Part shown: positions 53,364 through 62,047 of the stretch, in pieces
Layout of the letters: the number at the start of each line of letters is the position of its first letter
Numbering within the stretch: the stretch's first letter is position 1
Origin: Chloroflexota bacterium
GTDB taxonomy: Bacteria > Chloroflexota > Chloroflexia > Chloroflexales > Roseiflexaceae
Assembly (NCBI GenBank): GCA_013388755.1
Contig: JACAEQ010000078.1
Location: forward strand, 1-64,000
DNA length: 64,000 nt
Reading direction: 5' to 3'
Program-made: the position numbers and the translations under genes
Notes under the pieces: model-generated
Told to the model about the DNA's origin: nothing
What the model saw: the letters and a program-made list of their open reading frames with translations, nothing else
The model's database searches: none

Positions 53364-53440
53364 GTGCCTGTCTGAAACCACCATACGCCCCGTGTCATTG
53401 CGCGGAGCGCGAGCGGCGCGGGGCTGAAACAATCTCCTAC
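53364..53440. repeat. Copy of the dispersed fold-back repeat
   Basis: GTGCCTGTCTGAAACCA, TGTCATTGCGCGGAGCG and CAATCTCCTA follow in the same order as in the other copies. The outer right arm is not visible, so this copy is partial. It lies between the PPOX and the substrate-binding protein genes; the remaining bases to 53532 show no gene. Confidence 0.65.
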
Positions 53441-53532
53441 CACACCACTCGGCGGCTCGCGAGCCACCCATCCATAGACGCAGACATCCGATGCATCCGG
53501 GGTTATCCGCCGCTCCGGCGGCCAGCGCAGGG

Positions 53533-55008
53533 TCAACCCTTCAATTCGCTCAACTTCTGCATTGTCTCGGTCTTGACTTGCGCCATCGCCTCTTCGGGCG
53601 TACGATTGAGGCGGATAACGCCATCGATCGCTTCGCCGAGCAGATTGGAATACTCTGCAGCGACAGGATTCATCGGCATCATAGTCGTCAACTTGCGCTG
53701 ACCATTGACAATGTCACGGCCGGCTTTGATCCAGGGATGGCCCAGCCGCTCATCATTCATCATACTCTTGCGTACCAGCATTTCCTTGAACTTGGCGTGA
53801 ACATTGACCTGAAACTCTGTAGAGAGGTAGAAGCGCAGGAGCTCCCACGACCAGTCAGGATTCCGCGTACCGGCCGGAATGACCCAGGGCCACGACCACC
53901 AGGCGATGGCGCTCTCGCCGGCACGCTTGCCTTCCGGGGCCGGTGGCGGCGCCACGGCATGGTACTGCTCGCCAAATTTCCAGTCAGGGAAGAAGTCGAA
54001 GATCGCCTGGCCCGTCCAGTCGCCGCCGACCTGCATCACGGCGTTGCCCGCCAGCCATGGATTCTGCGCTCCTTCGCCGGCACCGATGCCCGATGACCAG
54101 CGCTGCAGGTTCTCGGCGCCATAGAGCCTGACCTGCTCGACCAGGTCATTGAGCGCCGCGAGCACGCCCGGATGATCCGGTGTCGGTTCGCCGGCGTTGA
54201 CGTCCCAGATCTCACCGCCGAAGACGGCAATCCAGGCAAAATACTCCCACAACCAGTTCGGCATACGTAACCCGAGCCGCTCGATGCCGCCACTCGCGTC
54301 CGTTCTGGTGAGTTCCCTGGCCCACTGCCACATCTCGTCGGTATCTTGCGGCACCGCATCAACGGGCTTGCCGATGTCAGCAAAGATCTGCGGGCGCATC
54401 CAGAGCAAGAAGACGCCGGCAGTGTCAACCATGCCCCAGATCTTACCATCCATCCGGCAGGTGTCCATAATACCCGGCGCATAATCATCGAGCGGGAACT
54501 TGCTTCTGGCGATATAGTCATCGAGAGGAATGATGACATTACGGCGCGCCCACGCCCCCATACGTTCGACGCAGTCCCACGTATGAAACAGGTCGGGCGG
54601 GGTGCCGGCGGCAGCGGCGGTGATGAAGGCGTCACAGTTCTGACCGGCCACCGGCTCGACGATCACATTGGGGTAGGCATTCGAGAAGCGTGCGATAATC
54701 TCATTGGTAAACTGGAGCGCCGGTTCGTAGTTGTTCCCCCACCAGTAGACCAGTTTGATCTGCTCCGAGGGATTCGCCATCAGGCTGGTGAACCCCTCGA
54801 TCGTCTCACCCTGTGGTAGTGGAATGGCCGTGGCGGTTGGACCGACCGGCGTGGCATTGACGGTCGGCTGGGTGACTGCCGTTGCCTCGCTCGCAGGCGT
54901 TGGCGCGGCACCCTGGGGTGCGCCGCCGCAGGCAGCGATCAGGGAGCCGGCAGCACCGGCTCCGGCCAGTCTCAGCAGTTGACGACGCGAGAGTCTGGGT
55001 GTGCTCAT
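53533..55008 (-). CDS. ABC transporter sugar-binding lipoprotein (491 aa)
   Basis: The signal has a twin-arginine pair (SRRQLLRLAGAGAAGSL) and the lipobox LIAACGG, so it is a Tat-type lipoprotein tethered outside the membrane. A Thr/Pro-rich spacer covers residues 30-70. The rest is a family 1 (MalE/UgpB-like) solute-binding fold: LVYWWGNNYEPALQFTNEII, NAYPNVIVEPVAG, then GNAVMQVGGDWTGQAIFDF. A tract of Trp residues suggests a carbohydrate ligand. AGGAGGT precedes the ATG. It is the last of three genes read from the promoter at 57040-57068. Confidence 0.88.
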   Translation of the reverse strand: MSTPRLSRRQLLRLAGAGAAGSLIAACGGAPQGAAPTPASEATAVTQPTVNATPVGPTATAIPLPQGETIEGFTSLMANPSEQIKLVYWWGNNYEPALQFTNEIIARFSNAYPNVIVEPVAGQNCDAFITAAAAGTPPDLFHTWDCVERMGAWARRNVIIPLDDYIARSKFPLDDYAPGIMDTCRMDGKIWGMVDTAGVFLLWMRPQIFADIGKPVDAVPQDTDEMWQWARELTRTDASGGIERLGLRMPNWLWEYFAWIAVFGGEIWDVNAGEPTPDHPGVLAALNDLVEQVRLYGAENLQRWSSGIGAGEGAQNPWLAGNAVMQVGGDWTGQAIFDFFPDWKFGEQYHAVAPPPAPEGKRAGESAIAWWSWPWVIPAGTRNPDWSWELLRFYLSTEFQVNVHAKFKEMLVRKSMMNDERLGHPWIKAGRDIVNGQRKLTTMMPMNPVAAEYSNLLGEAIDGVIRLNRTPEEAMAQVKTETMQKLSELKG

Positions 55009-55074
55009 AGGTCAGTACCTCCTGGAATCCGTAATCCCAATACGCCGCCCGCGCGAAAGGCGTCACCGGGCCCG

Positions 55075-55968
55075 CTATTTCAGGCCTGTGGTCACAATGC
55101 CACGAATGAACGTCTGCTGCGCCGCGAGGAAAAGCACGATCATCGGCAGTGTGTAGAGCGTCGCTGCCGCCATCATGGCCCCGAGAGCGGTGCCGCCTGC
55201 GCCGTACCGCTGGGTGAACCCTTGCATGCCCAGCGACAATGTCCAGAGATCACGATCCTTCAAATAGATCAGCGGCCCCATAAAATCGTTGTACGTCCAG
55301 ATGAACGTGAACGCCACAAGCGTCGCGAGCGCCGGGCGTGCCAGCGGCATCACCACTCGCAGATAGATATCGAAATGCGAGGCGCCATCCATGCGCGCTG
55401 CATCAACCAGATCCCTGGGAATCGTGACAAAGAACTGGCGCATCAGAAAGATGAAAAACGCATCACCAAACAGTGCCGGTAGAGTCAGCGGCAGGAACGT
55501 ATTGACCCAGCCCAGCCGGCTATAGATGATGAACAATGGAATAAGCGTCACCTGACCGGGCAGCATCATCGTTGCCAGCACCAGGGCGAACAGGATGGGC
55601 CTGCCGGGCCAGTCAACGATTGACAGCGCATACGCGACCAGGGTACAGGAAACGATCCGCGCGAGCATGACCGATGTGGCGATGATCAGCGTATTGAGCA
55701 TATAGCGGGGAAAATCGACGAATGTCACGCCGTAGTAGTAGTTGATCCACATCACCGGGTTGGGCAGAAGCTGCGGAGGAACGGCAATGATCTGCTCCGG
55801 CGACTTGAGCGAGGTAGAAATCAACCAGAGCCATGGAAAGAGGAACAGGACGCTGACCGCAGCTACAAGCAGATAGAGTGCCACCTGGCCCAGCGTGCGC
55901 TGGAGCAGCACCATTCGCCGCGCTCGCTGGCGCACAGCGATCCCGCTCTCGGACATCGTTGTGCTCAT
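55075..55968 (-). CDS. Sugar ABC transporter permease, MalG type (297 aa)
   Basis: Six membrane segments, the first after a basic start (RQRARRMVLLQRTLGQVALYLLV). The EAA loop that docks the ATPase is DAARMDGASHFDIYLRVVMPLARPAL near residue 205. TFIWTYNDFMGPLIYL follows as in MalG/UgpE. GGAGGCCCACCC precedes the ATG, 13 nt after the partner permease gene. No ATPase gene is present, so a shared MsmX-like ATPase elsewhere must energise it. Confidence 0.9.
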   Translation of the reverse strand: MSTTMSESGIAVRQRARRMVLLQRTLGQVALYLLVAAVSVLFLFPWLWLISTSLKSPEQIIAVPPQLLPNPVMWINYYYGVTFVDFPRYMLNTLIIATSVMLARIVSCTLVAYALSIVDWPGRPILFALVLATMMLPGQVTLIPLFIIYSRLGWVNTFLPLTLPALFGDAFFIFLMRQFFVTIPRDLVDAARMDGASHFDIYLRVVMPLARPALATLVAFTFIWTYNDFMGPLIYLKDRDLWTLSLGMQGFTQRYGAGGTALGAMMAAATLYTLPMIVLFLAAQQTFIRGIVTTGLK

Positions 55969-55981
55969 GGGTGGGCCTCCT

Positions 55982-56926
55982 TTACACCAGGTCGTACGAC
56001 GTCCAGCGTCGCGAGACGCGCAGGAGCAGCCATGTCACCAGCGCAGTGATTGCGAAGAGAATCCATGCCATGGCAGCCGCATAGCCCATGTTCAGATACT
56101 GGAACGCCTGAACATACAGGTACAGGCCATAGAACAACAGCGAGCCTTCGGGCGCTCCCGGCGACGTGCCGGCCCCGCCGATAATGTAGGCTTCGGTAAA
56201 GAACTGCAATGACCAGATCACGCCGGTGATGAGCTGAAACAGCGTGACCGGTGAGATCAGTGGGAGTGTGATGCTCCAGAATTGTTGCGTTGTACTCGCG
56301 CCGTCGATTTCGGCGGCCTCGTAGAGTTCTTGCGGCACGCCCTGTAACGCCGCCAGATAGATGATGGTCATTGCCCCGACGGCCCACATCTGCATAATGA
56401 TGATGCTGGGCTTCGACCAGAGCGGGCTGGCGAACCACAATGGGCCAGTGATGCCGATGGCTTTCAGCGCGTTGTTCACCAGGCCCAGTTCCGGGTTGAG
56501 GATCCAGCGCCAGAGCAGCGCCAGGGCAACTGGCGGCATCAGCGTCGGCAGAATATAGATTGTGCGCCAGATCACCTGACCGCGAACCTTCAAATTCAGC
56601 AGCAGCGCACACAGCAGCGCAAACACCAGTTGCGCCGGAATGCCGATGAAGGTCAGGAATGCGCTGTTATACAGCACCTTCGGAAAAAATCGATCGCCGG
56701 TAAACAGATCAACGTAGTTCTTCCAGCCAATCCAGCGCGGCTCCAGCGGGATCTCGTAGCGTGTCAAACTGTAGTACAGGGTTGTGATCATCGGGTAGGC
56801 AATAAAGACGACCAGCCCGATAAGCCACGGCGCCGAGAAGAGCAGACCAGCGATAAACTCGCGCTGCGCGCGTTTGCTCCAGCGAGGCCGGCGCAGGATC
56901 GGCGATGCTTCAACGCTCGTTGCCAT
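55982..56926 (-). CDS. Sugar ABC transporter permease, MalF type (314 aa)
   Basis: Six membrane segments beginning FIAGLLFSAPWLIGLVVFIA. The EAA loop is LYEAAEIDGASTTQQFWSITLP near residue 205. It pairs with the MalG-type permease downstream to form the heterodimeric channel. First gene of the operon, with a strong promoter and operator-like site in the 282-nt gap upstream. A GGGGGG run before the ATG acts as ribosome site. Confidence 0.9.
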   Translation of the reverse strand: MATSVEASPILRRPRWSKRAQREFIAGLLFSAPWLIGLVVFIAYPMITTLYYSLTRYEIPLEPRWIGWKNYVDLFTGDRFFPKVLYNSAFLTFIGIPAQLVFALLCALLLNLKVRGQVIWRTIYILPTLMPPVALALLWRWILNPELGLVNNALKAIGITGPLWFASPLWSKPSIIIMQMWAVGAMTIIYLAALQGVPQELYEAAEIDGASTTQQFWSITLPLISPVTLFQLITGVIWSLQFFTEAYIIGGAGTSPGAPEGSLLFYGLYLYVQAFQYLNMGYAAAMAWILFAITALVTWLLLRVSRRWTSYDLV

Positions 56927-57004
56927 ACAACCCCCCCGTCCGATGGCGGTTACACTGCCGATGGTCCAACCGCGCGTCGCCGGGTGATACCGGCGTTATC
57001 GCAT

Positions 57005-57068
57005 TGTAAGAATGTCAGACCAAGTGGAGGATTAGCGTCAGTTTAACCTATGGTTGTGGTGATGTCAA
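57005..57068 (-). promoter_or_regulatory. Promoter and putative FadR-type operator of the sugar ABC operon
   Basis: Minus-strand TTGACA (57068-57063), 17 nt, TAAACT (57045-57040). In the leader, TTGGTCTGACATTCTTACA (57023-57005) agrees with the regulator's own site at 45212-45230 in 15 of 19 positions and sits at the same distance from the -10. Confidence 0.72.
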
Positions 57069-57140
57069 GCATTTCTCAACAAAGAGTGGGAAGATTTCAA
57101 CCAGCGCATGCGTCCAGCGCAGCCGAGACGTGCGAACCGG

Positions 57141-57200
57141 TTGACACCTCCCGCAGAGCAGGCATATACTGGTGCCACATGTTCGTCTGATGATATGATG
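57141..57200 (+). promoter_or_regulatory. Promoter and putative FadR-type operator of the truncated SDR gene
   Basis: TTGACA (57141-57146), 18 nt, TATACT (57165-57170). TTCGTCTGATGATATGATG (57182-57200) follows at the usual distance and agrees with the 45212-45230 site in 14 of 19 positions. Confidence 0.65.
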
Positions 57201-57208
57201 AATGATTT

Positions 57209-58204
57209 ATGCCCGGGCGATTGCACGGCAAGACGGCGCTGATCACCGGTGGTGGTCGCGGCATCGGCCGCGGTATCGCGTTGCGTTTTGCGCAGGAGGG
57301 TGCCGCTGTCGCTATCGTGCAACGCGATGAACCATCGGCCAGGGCGACCGTTGATGCCGTGGTTGCGGCAGGGGGTATAGCAATCGCGCCGGGCGGAACC
57401 GATGTCAGTGTGCCGGAGCAGGTCGCGCGCGCGGTGAGCACGACGATCGCGCACTTCGGAACGATCGATATCCTGATCAACAATGCCGGCATCGCCGGCG
57501 CGAACGGCCCTTTTCTGGACGTGACCTTCAGCGCCTGGCAGCGGATCATTGACGTGAACCTGAGCGGCATGTTCCTTTGTGGTCAGGCGGTCGCGCGGCA
57601 CATGGTCGAGCACGCGATTCGCGGGCGCATTGTCAATGTCGGTTCGGTGAACTCATTCGCGGCCGAACGTGAAGCGGCGGCATATGTTGCTGCAAAGCAT
57701 GGTGTGCTGGGGCTGACGCAGGCAATGGCGATCGATCTGGCATCGTACGGCATTACGGTGAACTGCCTGGCGCCGGGGCCGATTACGGTCGAGCGCAATG
57801 CAGCAATGTTTGCATCGCTTCAGGAACAGATCGGTACGGGCGTACCGCTGGGCCGGCCCGGAACCATTGAGGAGGCGGCCGCCGCGGCACTGTTTCTCGC
57901 GTCCGATGAAGCTTCCTTTGTGACCGGTGCGACCCTATCAAGAAGTACGGGCCGGGGACCGGCTGTATACGCTGCTCGACCTGACCGGCACCGTGTGTTA
58001 CGAGCACTACGCGGCCCACGCGGGCCTGGTTTCGGCGATGCGCGCCTTCGCCGCGATTCAGGAAGGGGAGTGGGACATTGCCGTTCTCATGCCCGTTACG
58101 GATTGAACAGGTGCTGCCGGTCAATGCGCCTGCCCTATCGCCCCAGCGTCTCAAGAATGCCGCAGAGCGTCTCGATCCATGCCCCATCGCCGCCGGCATG
58201 GTAG
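57209..58204 (+). CDS. SDR oxidoreductase with a disrupted C-terminus (331-aa open frame)
   Basis: Residues 1-242 are a normal classical SDR: ALITGGGRGIGRGIALRFAQ, NNAGIAG, the active Ser in VNVGSVNSFA, Tyr-Lys in AAYVAAKHGV, and FVTGAT. A normal member ends here with a short VDGG segment. Instead, from about base 57937 the frame runs through 89 residues of Arg-rich, non-SDR sequence and overlaps the mfd 3' end. The sequence after the break codes well in another frame, so the gene appears fused by deletion to the tail of a lost neighbour. The catalytic residues remain, so partial function cannot be excluded. Confidence 0.75.
   Translation: MPGRLHGKTALITGGGRGIGRGIALRFAQEGAAVAIVQRDEPSARATVDAVVAAGGIAIAPGGTDVSVPEQVARAVSTTIAHFGTIDILINNAGIAGANGPFLDVTFSAWQRIIDVNLSGMFLCGQAVARHMVEHAIRGRIVNVGSVNSFAAEREAAAYVAAKHGVLGLTQAMAIDLASYGITVNCLAPGPITVERNAAMFASLQEQIGTGVPLGRPGTIEEAAAAALFLASDEASFVTGATLSRSTGRGPAVYAARPDRHRVLRALRGPRGPGFGDARLRRDSGRGVGHCRSHARYGLNRCCRSMRLPYRPSVSRMPQSVSIHAPSPPAW
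57939..58106 (+). pseudogene. 3' remnant of an unidentified gene
   Basis: In the frame starting at 57939, 55 codons read QEVRAGDRLYTLLDLTGTVC and on to WDIAVLMPVTD before a TGA. Third positions are almost all G or C here, as in real genes of this window, and not in the SDR frame. It has no start or ribosome site. I do not recognise the family. Confidence 0.55.
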
Positions 58205-61200
58205 ACTCGCCGGTCGAGGCGCACGAACTGCGGGCCGATGCGAATCCCCTTCTCGCGTGTATAGCGGCGCGCCAACCGTGCGCGTTGCACCTCGCCGCCT
58301 TCCGGCAAACGCACGACAAACTCCTCGTCGGTGGTCACAACCGATATGACTCCGGCGGCCAGCGCCAGCGCCTTGATGCGCAACCAGATCAGTAACTGCT
58401 CGGCAGGTTCGGGCAAGGCACCAAAGCGATCGCGCAGTTCCTGGCGCAACTCACGCACTGCCTGCGGCGTCTGTGCCTGCGCAATGCGCTGATAGACCGC
58501 CAGCCGCACCTGATCATCGGGAATGTAGTCAACCGGCAGATATGCATCGAGTGGGAGATCAAGCGTCACCAGCGGCGAGATCAATACTTTCTCGTCGACC
58601 TTGACCGGCGGTTGTTTCCGCGCCGCGTGTGGATGGATGGATACCGGCGCCGAATTCTCCGGCTCTCCGGTTCTCCCGCTCTCCCGTTCTTCCCCACTCC
58701 TCCTCTCCTCTCCTCGTCTTGCCTTCTCCCTTTCTCCATCGCTCACAAAATGGGTTGCAACCAGGCGCTGCTTGAGCGTCATCACCGCCTGCTCCAGCAG
58801 CCGCGAGTAGAGATCGAACCCGACCGCCGCAATATGGCCGCTCTGTTCAGCGCCGAGCAGATTACCGGCACCCCGTATTTCAAGATCGCGCATGGCAATC
58901 CGAAACCCGGCCCCCAGCTCGGTCGCCTCCTGGATTGCCTGCAGGCGCTCCTGCGCTTCCGGTGTCGCAGGGCGCTCCGATTTGTAGAAGAGATAGGCAT
59001 ATGCGCGCTGCGTGCTGCGCCCGACGCGCCCGCGCAACTGGTAGAGCTGGGCCAGGCCGAAGCTGGTTGCATCGTCAATAATGATTGTATTGGCATTCGG
59101 CACATCCAGCCCGCTCTCGATGATGGTCGTACACACCAGCACATCATCCTTGCCGGTGAAGAAATCGAGCATCACACGTTCCAGTTGATGCTCTTCGAGT
59201 TGCCCATGTCCGACGGCAATCTTCGCTTCCGGAACGAGCTGGCGCAGCCGATCCGCTACATAGTAGATGCTCTGTACCCGATTATGCACGAAGTAGATCT
59301 GGCCGCCGCGATCGAGTTCGCGCAGCACGGCCTCGCGCACCAGGTGTTCGTCGAAGGGAAGGACATAGGTCTTGATCGGTACGCGTTCTTCGGGAGGCGT
59401 GTCAATCACGCTCAGGTCGCGAATACCGGCCAGCGCCATGTGAAGTGTGCGCGGAATTGGCGTCGCCGTGAGCGTAATGACATCAACATTGGTACGCAAT
59501 TGCTTGATGCGTTCCTTGTGACGCACGCCGAAACGCTGCTCCTCATCAACCACCAGCAGGCCCAGATCCTTGAAGACGATATCTCTCGACAACAGACGAT
59601 GGGTGCCGATAATGACATCAATCTCGCCAGTTGCCAGCCGGCGCACAATGTCGCCCTGCTCCTTCGCCGAGCGAAACCGCGAGATCATGTCCACCTTGAT
59701 CGGGAAGGCCGCCATGCGCCGGGTGAAGGTGTCGTAATGCTGCTGGGCCAGTACGGTCGTCGGCACCAGCACAGCGACCTGCTTGCCATCCTGGACGGCC
59801 TTGAACGCAGCGCGTAACGCGACTTCGGTCTTACCGAACCCGACGTCGCCGCAGATCAACCGGTCCATCGGCTGGGGTTGCTCCATATCGTGCTTGACAT
59901 CAATAATGGCCTTGAGCTGGTCGGGTGTCTCAACATAGGGAAAGCTGGCCTCAAGGTCACGCTGCCACTCGGTATCGCCGCTGAATGCGTGCCCTGCAGC
60001 CATCTGGCGCTGTGCATAGAGACCGATCAATTCATCCGCCAGGTCCTGCACTGCGGCGCGCGCCTTACGCTTGGCGCGTTCCCATTCCTGGGTGCCGAGG
60101 CGGGTCAACTGTGGCTCGGCATCACCGGCACCAATGTAGCGCGAGACACGATCGATCTGATCAACCGGGACATAGAGCCGGTCGCCTTCGGCATACCGCA
60201 GATTCAGGTAGTCGCGCGCGATCCCGCCGACGCTGCGCCGCACCAGGCCCTCGTACAGGGCAATGCCATGTTCGATGTGCACCACGTAATCGCCCGGTTT
60301 GAGGCCACGCAGAAACGCGGCGCGATCTTCAATGCTGCGTTCGCGGCGGCGGCGCTCAGTTGGTACGCGGCGCTGGCGCCAGCCAAAGATCTCGGTATCG
60401 CTGTAGAGCGTCAGGTTCAGCACCGGCAGGCGAAACCCCTCGTCGAGCGAGCCGTGGATCGCGCTGAATGCCGGTAGCTCGTCATCACCGGGCGGCGGCT
60501 CACCGTTGCATGCTTCGGCCACCAGTTCCTGCAGGCGCGCCGCCTGGGTGGTGACGGCGACCACCTGATCGCCGGCACGCACCCGTTCGACAATATCGGC
60601 AACAACGCGCCGGATCTGGCCGCCGAACAACTCGGCAGGCACAAACAGGCGCTCAGGCAGAAGGTAGGCACGGAAACGCTCATCGGGCGGCGCCGGCGCA
60701 TGAAAGGGCCGGTACCCGGCAGGAGAGGAAGGCTCGCCGGCCGGCGGTGATTCAGCGTCTCGCTGCGGCGCAATGAACCCGGGTACCGGCAGCAAAACCT
60801 CCCAGAGCGGGCGTTCGTTGTTGCTGAAGTTGAGCAAGGTCAGGGCTTCGGCCTGTGCAATCATTTCATGCCAGCGCAGATACGGGCGTGGAAAGGCAGG
60901 CGGCAACTCACCCGCCTCCACTTGCTGGACACGCCGCGTCTCGGCCTGATGATCAAGCTCGGCGGCATGCTGGGCAAGCAGCAACGCCTCGCTGAACACG
61001 ACCGGCGCACCCGGCGGCAGGTGTTCCAGCAGCGTGCCGGCAGTACCCGCGCGCACCTCGCGAAAGAATGGCGCAAACAGCGCACGACCTTCGAAACGTT
61101 CGCCATGCTGAATATGATCGAACGCCAGTAACCACTCATCAAGCGCCTCGCGCCGCAACTCCGACACATCAATCGCGCGCAGCCGCGCCAGGGCCACGTC

Positions 61201-61995
61201 ACGCCGCCACAGCGGGAACTCGTGCGGTGGGCCAACCAGCGCCTCGTGCACCTGAGCCTCGCTCCGCTGGGTCAACGGGTCAAATCGGCGTAGACTATCA
61301 ATCTCATTGCCAAAGAACTCGATACGTAATGGCAAATCGTCACCGGGCGGATAGACATCCACGATTCCGCCGCGCCGGTTGATCTCGCCAGGCTCCTCAA
61401 CCGTCGGCGCATAACGATAGCCAAGCTCTACCAGGCGATCCATCAGATCATCAGGTGCATACTGCTCGCCACGGCGCAGAAGTATGGTTGCATCGCGCAA
61501 CTCGGCGGGGGTCAGCGCTGGCTGCATCAGTGCCTTGACAGGCGCGACAATCACGAGGGGCGCAACCGTCCCGGCAGCGCCCGGGCCATCCATACCGGGG
61601 CGTGTCAGCGTACCGGCTCCCGTGCGTCCGGCGGCGAGGCGGTGCACAACCCGCAGGCGCGCAGCAATAACGTCGGCGCCGGTGGACATGTGCTCGTAGG
61701 GAAGCGCGTCGCTGGCGGGAAACAGCACGACGTGGCCGCTGCCGAGCCACTGGCGCAGATCATCGTAGGCGCGCAACGCCGCATCGGTCGTACCGACCAG
61801 GTAGAGCAATGGCGCAGCGGTGTTGGCGGCGCAGGCTGCAACCAGGGGCACGCGCGCCGCGCCCGGTACCGCCGCGACATGGATGCGGGATCCGGGCCGC
61901 GCGCCTGGCAGCACCGCGAGCTCGCGGACCGGCGCAAGCGCGGCCAGGCGTTCACGCACGGCGGGAAGGTCAATGAATGTCTCGGTAGACGGCAT
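58135..61995 (-). CDS. mfd: Transcription-repair coupling factor (1286 aa)
   Basis: Removes RNA polymerase stalled at DNA damage and recruits UvrA. The UvrB-like N-terminal part ends near residue 400 and the RNA-polymerase-interacting domain is near 560-620 (PGDYVVHIEHGIALYEGL). The motor has Walker A LICGDVGFGKTEVALRA near 710 and the DEEQ box LVVDEEQRFGVRHKE near 817, with motif VI QLRGRVGRSTQRAYAYL near 985. The C-terminal TRCF domain is split by an insertion at about 1085-1128, rich in Glu, Arg, Ser and Gly. At 1286 residues it is about 100 longer than usual. The ATG at 61995 lacks a clear ribosome site; upstream frame extension is not plausible. Confidence 0.95.
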   Translation of the reverse strand: MPSTETFIDLPAVRERLAALAPVRELAVLPGARPGSRIHVAAVPGAARVPLVAACAANTAAPLLYLVGTTDAALRAYDDLRQWLGSGHVVLFPASDALPYEHMSTGADVIAARLRVVHRLAAGRTGAGTLTRPGMDGPGAAGTVAPLVIVAPVKALMQPALTPAELRDATILLRRGEQYAPDDLMDRLVELGYRYAPTVEEPGEINRRGGIVDVYPPGDDLPLRIEFFGNEIDSLRRFDPLTQRSEAQVHEALVGPPHEFPLWRRDVALARLRAIDVSELRREALDEWLLAFDHIQHGERFEGRALFAPFFREVRAGTAGTLLEHLPPGAPVVFSEALLLAQHAAELDHQAETRRVQQVEAGELPPAFPRPYLRWHEMIAQAEALTLLNFSNNERPLWEVLLPVPGFIAPQRDAESPPAGEPSSPAGYRPFHAPAPPDERFRAYLLPERLFVPAELFGGQIRRVVADIVERVRAGDQVVAVTTQAARLQELVAEACNGEPPPGDDELPAFSAIHGSLDEGFRLPVLNLTLYSDTEIFGWRQRRVPTERRRRERSIEDRAAFLRGLKPGDYVVHIEHGIALYEGLVRRSVGGIARDYLNLRYAEGDRLYVPVDQIDRVSRYIGAGDAEPQLTRLGTQEWERAKRKARAAVQDLADELIGLYAQRQMAAGHAFSGDTEWQRDLEASFPYVETPDQLKAIIDVKHDMEQPQPMDRLICGDVGFGKTEVALRAAFKAVQDGKQVAVLVPTTVLAQQHYDTFTRRMAAFPIKVDMISRFRSAKEQGDIVRRLATGEIDVIIGTHRLLSRDIVFKDLGLLVVDEEQRFGVRHKERIKQLRTNVDVITLTATPIPRTLHMALAGIRDLSVIDTPPEERVPIKTYVLPFDEHLVREAVLRELDRGGQIYFVHNRVQSIYYVADRLRQLVPEAKIAVGHGQLEEHQLERVMLDFFTGKDDVLVCTTIIESGLDVPNANTIIIDDATSFGLAQLYQLRGRVGRSTQRAYAYLFYKSERPATPEAQERLQAIQEATELGAGFRIAMRDLEIRGAGNLLGAEQSGHIAAVGFDLYSRLLEQAVMTLKQRLVATHFVSDGEREKARRGEERRSGEERESGRTGEPENSAPVSIHPHAARKQPPVKVDEKVLISPLVTLDLPLDAYLPVDYIPDDQVRLAVYQRIAQAQTPQAVRELRQELRDRFGALPEPAEQLLIWLRIKALALAAGVISVVTTDEEFVVRLPEGGEVQRARLARRYTREKGIRIGPQFVRLDRRVYHAGGDGAWIETLCGILETLGR
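58610..58745. repeat. Low-complexity polypyrimidine tract inside mfd
   Basis: The plus strand is almost pure C/T from about 58655 to 58738 (CTCTCC, TTCTCCC and TCCTCTCC units). On the coding strand it gives the EKARRGEERRSGEERESG insertion between the helicase and the TRCF domain. It keeps the frame open. It resembles expanded simple sequence. Confidence 0.7.
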
Positions 61996-62047
61996 GGCAA
62001 CACACAACCAGGACCGATCGCGCGATCGCCCCTGCAACTTACTGTAT

